From: Pseudomonas psychrophila HA-4
GTDB lineage: Bacteria; Pseudomonadota; Gammaproteobacteria; Pseudomonadales; Pseudomonadaceae
Reading direction: 5' to 3'
Length of the DNA stretch: 37,537 nucleotides
Assembly: GCF_000282975.1 (NCBI RefSeq)
Contig: NZ_ALJC01000086.1
Coordinates: forward strand, 1-37,537
The stretch's first letter is position 1. Each line of letters starts with the position of its first letter. Both the position numbers and the translations under genes were made by a program. The notes under the pieces were generated by a model. That model saw only the letters and a list, made by a program, of their open reading frames with translations. It ran no database searches and was not told the DNA's origin. Below, piece after piece: positions 36,475 through 37,537 of this stretch.

Positions 36475-37044
36475 ATGTCAATCGAGTTAACCCTCATACC
36501 CGAGAGTTCGGTCAGAACCTGTGCGTTAAGCGATACGCGAGACAGCGCCCATGTTGACCTTGAGGGCTTATTTCCGAAATTTCCCGCGCTGGACGGCACA
36601 TTTGCAATCTTCTGGCTGGATCAGTTAAAGGGGCGCCACATTATGGGATTCAGCACTGAGGGCTCGAATTTGCTGGCGGTGATTTCGCTGCCCACGGTGC
36701 CGCACAGCTGTGGGCGCGAGCAGTACTACGGGGCGATCATGGAGCGTTGCTACAAAGAGCGTGACTCCATTTTGTCTTTTTTGCGCAAATCGTTGAGTTT
36801 TGAAGGTATCAACGGGCGCTGCGTGCGCAGTTTTATCCTTTACAAACTCGTGCGCCAGTTGCAGTTAGACAGTGTGCCGGTGTGGGAAGACCATCCCCAT
36901 ACGCGGGATCAGCGTTGTGGTGAGATTTTGATAGGCGGTCGCGGATCGGACCGCTACGAGCCCAATCGCAAGATTGACGTAGTGTTTGGGTCCAGCAGCA
37001 GTGCCTGTTTAGTGATTGATCTGGGTGAGTGGCGCTGGAATTAG
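36475..37044 (+). CDS. Hypothetical protein, divergent from mini-Rhs 2
   Basis: I do not recognise the family of this 189-residue protein. GGAG lies seven bases before the ATG, and the codon use looks like that of a real Pseudomonas gene. It has no signal peptide or membrane segment. The sequence is mixed alpha/beta in character, with cysteines at about residues 16, 98, 110, 136, 167 and 179 and a Gly-rich stretch GEILIGGRGSDRYEPNRKID. It shares a 191-base divergent intergenic region with mini-Rhs 2 that carries two candidate regulatory motifs. Immunity, regulation or no link to the Rhs genes are all possible. Confidence 0.7.
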   Translation: MSIELTLIPESSVRTCALSDTRDSAHVDLEGLFPKFPALDGTFAIFWLDQLKGRHIMGFSTEGSNLLAVISLPTVPHSCGREQYYGAIMERCYKERDSILSFLRKSLSFEGINGRCVRSFILYKLVRQLQLDSVPVWEDHPHTRDQRCGEILIGGRGSDRYEPNRKIDVVFGSSSSACLVIDLGEWRWN

Positions 37045-37137
37045 CCTGCGGGTCGGCCAGCCGTGTTTCATTACAGGAGCGCCAAGTACATATCCGTTAC
37101 AAGCGTTTAACCGGTATATCCGTTTCGCTTTTACAGC

Positions 37138-37352
37138 GAGTCCCTTTTGGCAAACAGCCCCAAAAGGAACCAAAAGGTCCTTGCCCTACCATCCGGCCGA
37201 CCTCGCTTAGGCTCGCCCGGTGCCCTCACTCCGGCACTGTTATGGGGGCCCGCTGCGACGGGCCATCCATGGCCCGGCGCAGCTCTCCCGGCATCCATGC
37301 CGGTCAACCCCCATAACAGCACCTGCGGTCGGCCTGTTGTGATGGGCTTTTG
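37138..37352. repeat. Hairpin-rich dispersed intergenic repeat
   Basis: The element contains nested inverted repeats. GGCCGACC (37195-37202) pairs with GGTCGGCC (37327-37334), and TGTTATGGGGG (37238-37248) with CCCCCATAACA (37308-37318). Between them are two compact hairpins, GGGCCAT-CC-ATGGCCC (37260-37275) and CCGGCAT-CC-ATGCCGG (37288-37303). On the left, CCTTTTGG and CCAAAAGG (37143-37167) form another stem. Text of this kind (CCAAAAGGAACCAAAAGGTC, GGGCCATCCATGGCCC) is familiar from fluorescent pseudomonad intergenic repeats, often mis-annotated as small proteins. Exact ends are uncertain. Confidence 0.7.
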
Positions 37353-37512
37353 AGTCGACTACACAATCGCGTGGCGACAGATGCAATTTTTAGATCGAAA
37401 ACGCAGATGTACCTCAGCGGCTACAAATATTGTGTGCGCCGCTATCGAGGCTGTTGATCTTGATCTACCCCGCGACTTCGGGAGGCCGAGTGTAGGTTTC
37501 GCGCAGTGGGTC

Positions 37513-37537
37513 GACCGGCATGGATGCCGGGAGAGCC
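37513..37537. repeat. Start of an inverted second copy of the same repeat
   Basis: Bases 37513-37536 are the exact reverse complement of 37282-37305 in the first copy (24 bases, including the CCGGCAT-CC-ATGCCGG hairpin). The match stops a few bases in on the left side, and the copy continues past the window edge. The two copies face each other across about 200 bases. Confidence 0.6.

Larger units (their letters stand above)
37045..37537. other. Non-coding right end, mostly dispersed repeat
   Basis: No credible gene is present. Most of the stretch is a hairpin-rich dispersed repeat (about 37138-37352). A spacer follows and then the start of an inverted second copy (37513 to the window end). 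Open frames here run through the repeat on several frames and are not genes. Confidence 0.65.

Noticed and set aside
37029..37353. Several overlapping open frames at the right end (for example 37029-37316 and 37147-37353)
   Set aside because: They traverse the dispersed hairpin repeat in different frames; such frames are a known source of spurious small proteins.

Overview
This window is a chromosomal flagellar cluster from a gamma-proteobacterium, almost certainly a Pseudomonas of the fluorescens/syringae/fragi lineage. The evidence is the gene order (flgFGHIJKL, fliC, fliDST, fleQ, fleSR, fliEFGHIJ, fliKLMNOPQR-flhB), the Pseudomonas-specific regulators FleQ and FleSR, the Hsb/HptB signalling module between fliJ and fliK, the sigma-54/FliA promoter layout, and dispersed hairpin repeats of the type scattered through fluorescent Pseudomonas genomes. 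The species cannot be fixed from the sequence alone.

Layout. 1-256: leader and sigma-54 promoter. 257-8602: flgF to flgL (rod, L and P rings, rod cap/muramidase, hook-filament junction). 8936-9865: a lone KAS III-like gene where related pseudomonads carry a flagellin glycosylation island. 9866-10159: a strong hairpin terminator and the FliA promoter of fliC. 10160-14196: fliC, fliD, fliS, fliT, with no flaG between fliC and fliD. 14375-18757: fleQ, a large inverted repeat, then fleS-fleR behind a sigma-54 promoter. 18916-24644: fliE to fliJ (MS ring, C ring, export ATPase complex) behind a sigma-54 promoter. 24744-27158: hsbA, hsbR, hptB (STAS protein, response-regulator phosphatase/kinase, histidine phosphotransfer protein). 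27234-34018: fliK, then fliLMNOPQR-flhB behind another sigma-54 promoter. 34051-36283: two tandem minus-strand mini-Rhs genes with a near-identical 173-residue core and unrelated C-terminal domains. 36475-37044: an unrecognised gene. 37138-37537: a dispersed hairpin-rich repeat and the start of an inverted second copy.

How it works together. FleQ, a sigma-54 enhancer-binding protein, would activate fleSR, fliE and fliL. FleS/FleR would activate the flgF operon. FliA would transcribe fliC. Four well-formed GG-N10-GC sigma-54 elements and one FliA-type promoter lie exactly where this hierarchy predicts. The Hsb/HptB genes encode a phosphorelay and partner-switching module that in P. aeruginosa links surface behaviour to FlgM and c-di-GMP.

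The most unusual part is the right end. The usual continuation (flhA, flhF, fleN, fliA) is not seen. The cluster instead runs into a polymorphic-toxin-like pair of short Rhs proteins, each preceded by the same 22-base motif at almost the same distance from the start codon. No rRNA, tRNA, CRISPR array or transposase gene was seen.
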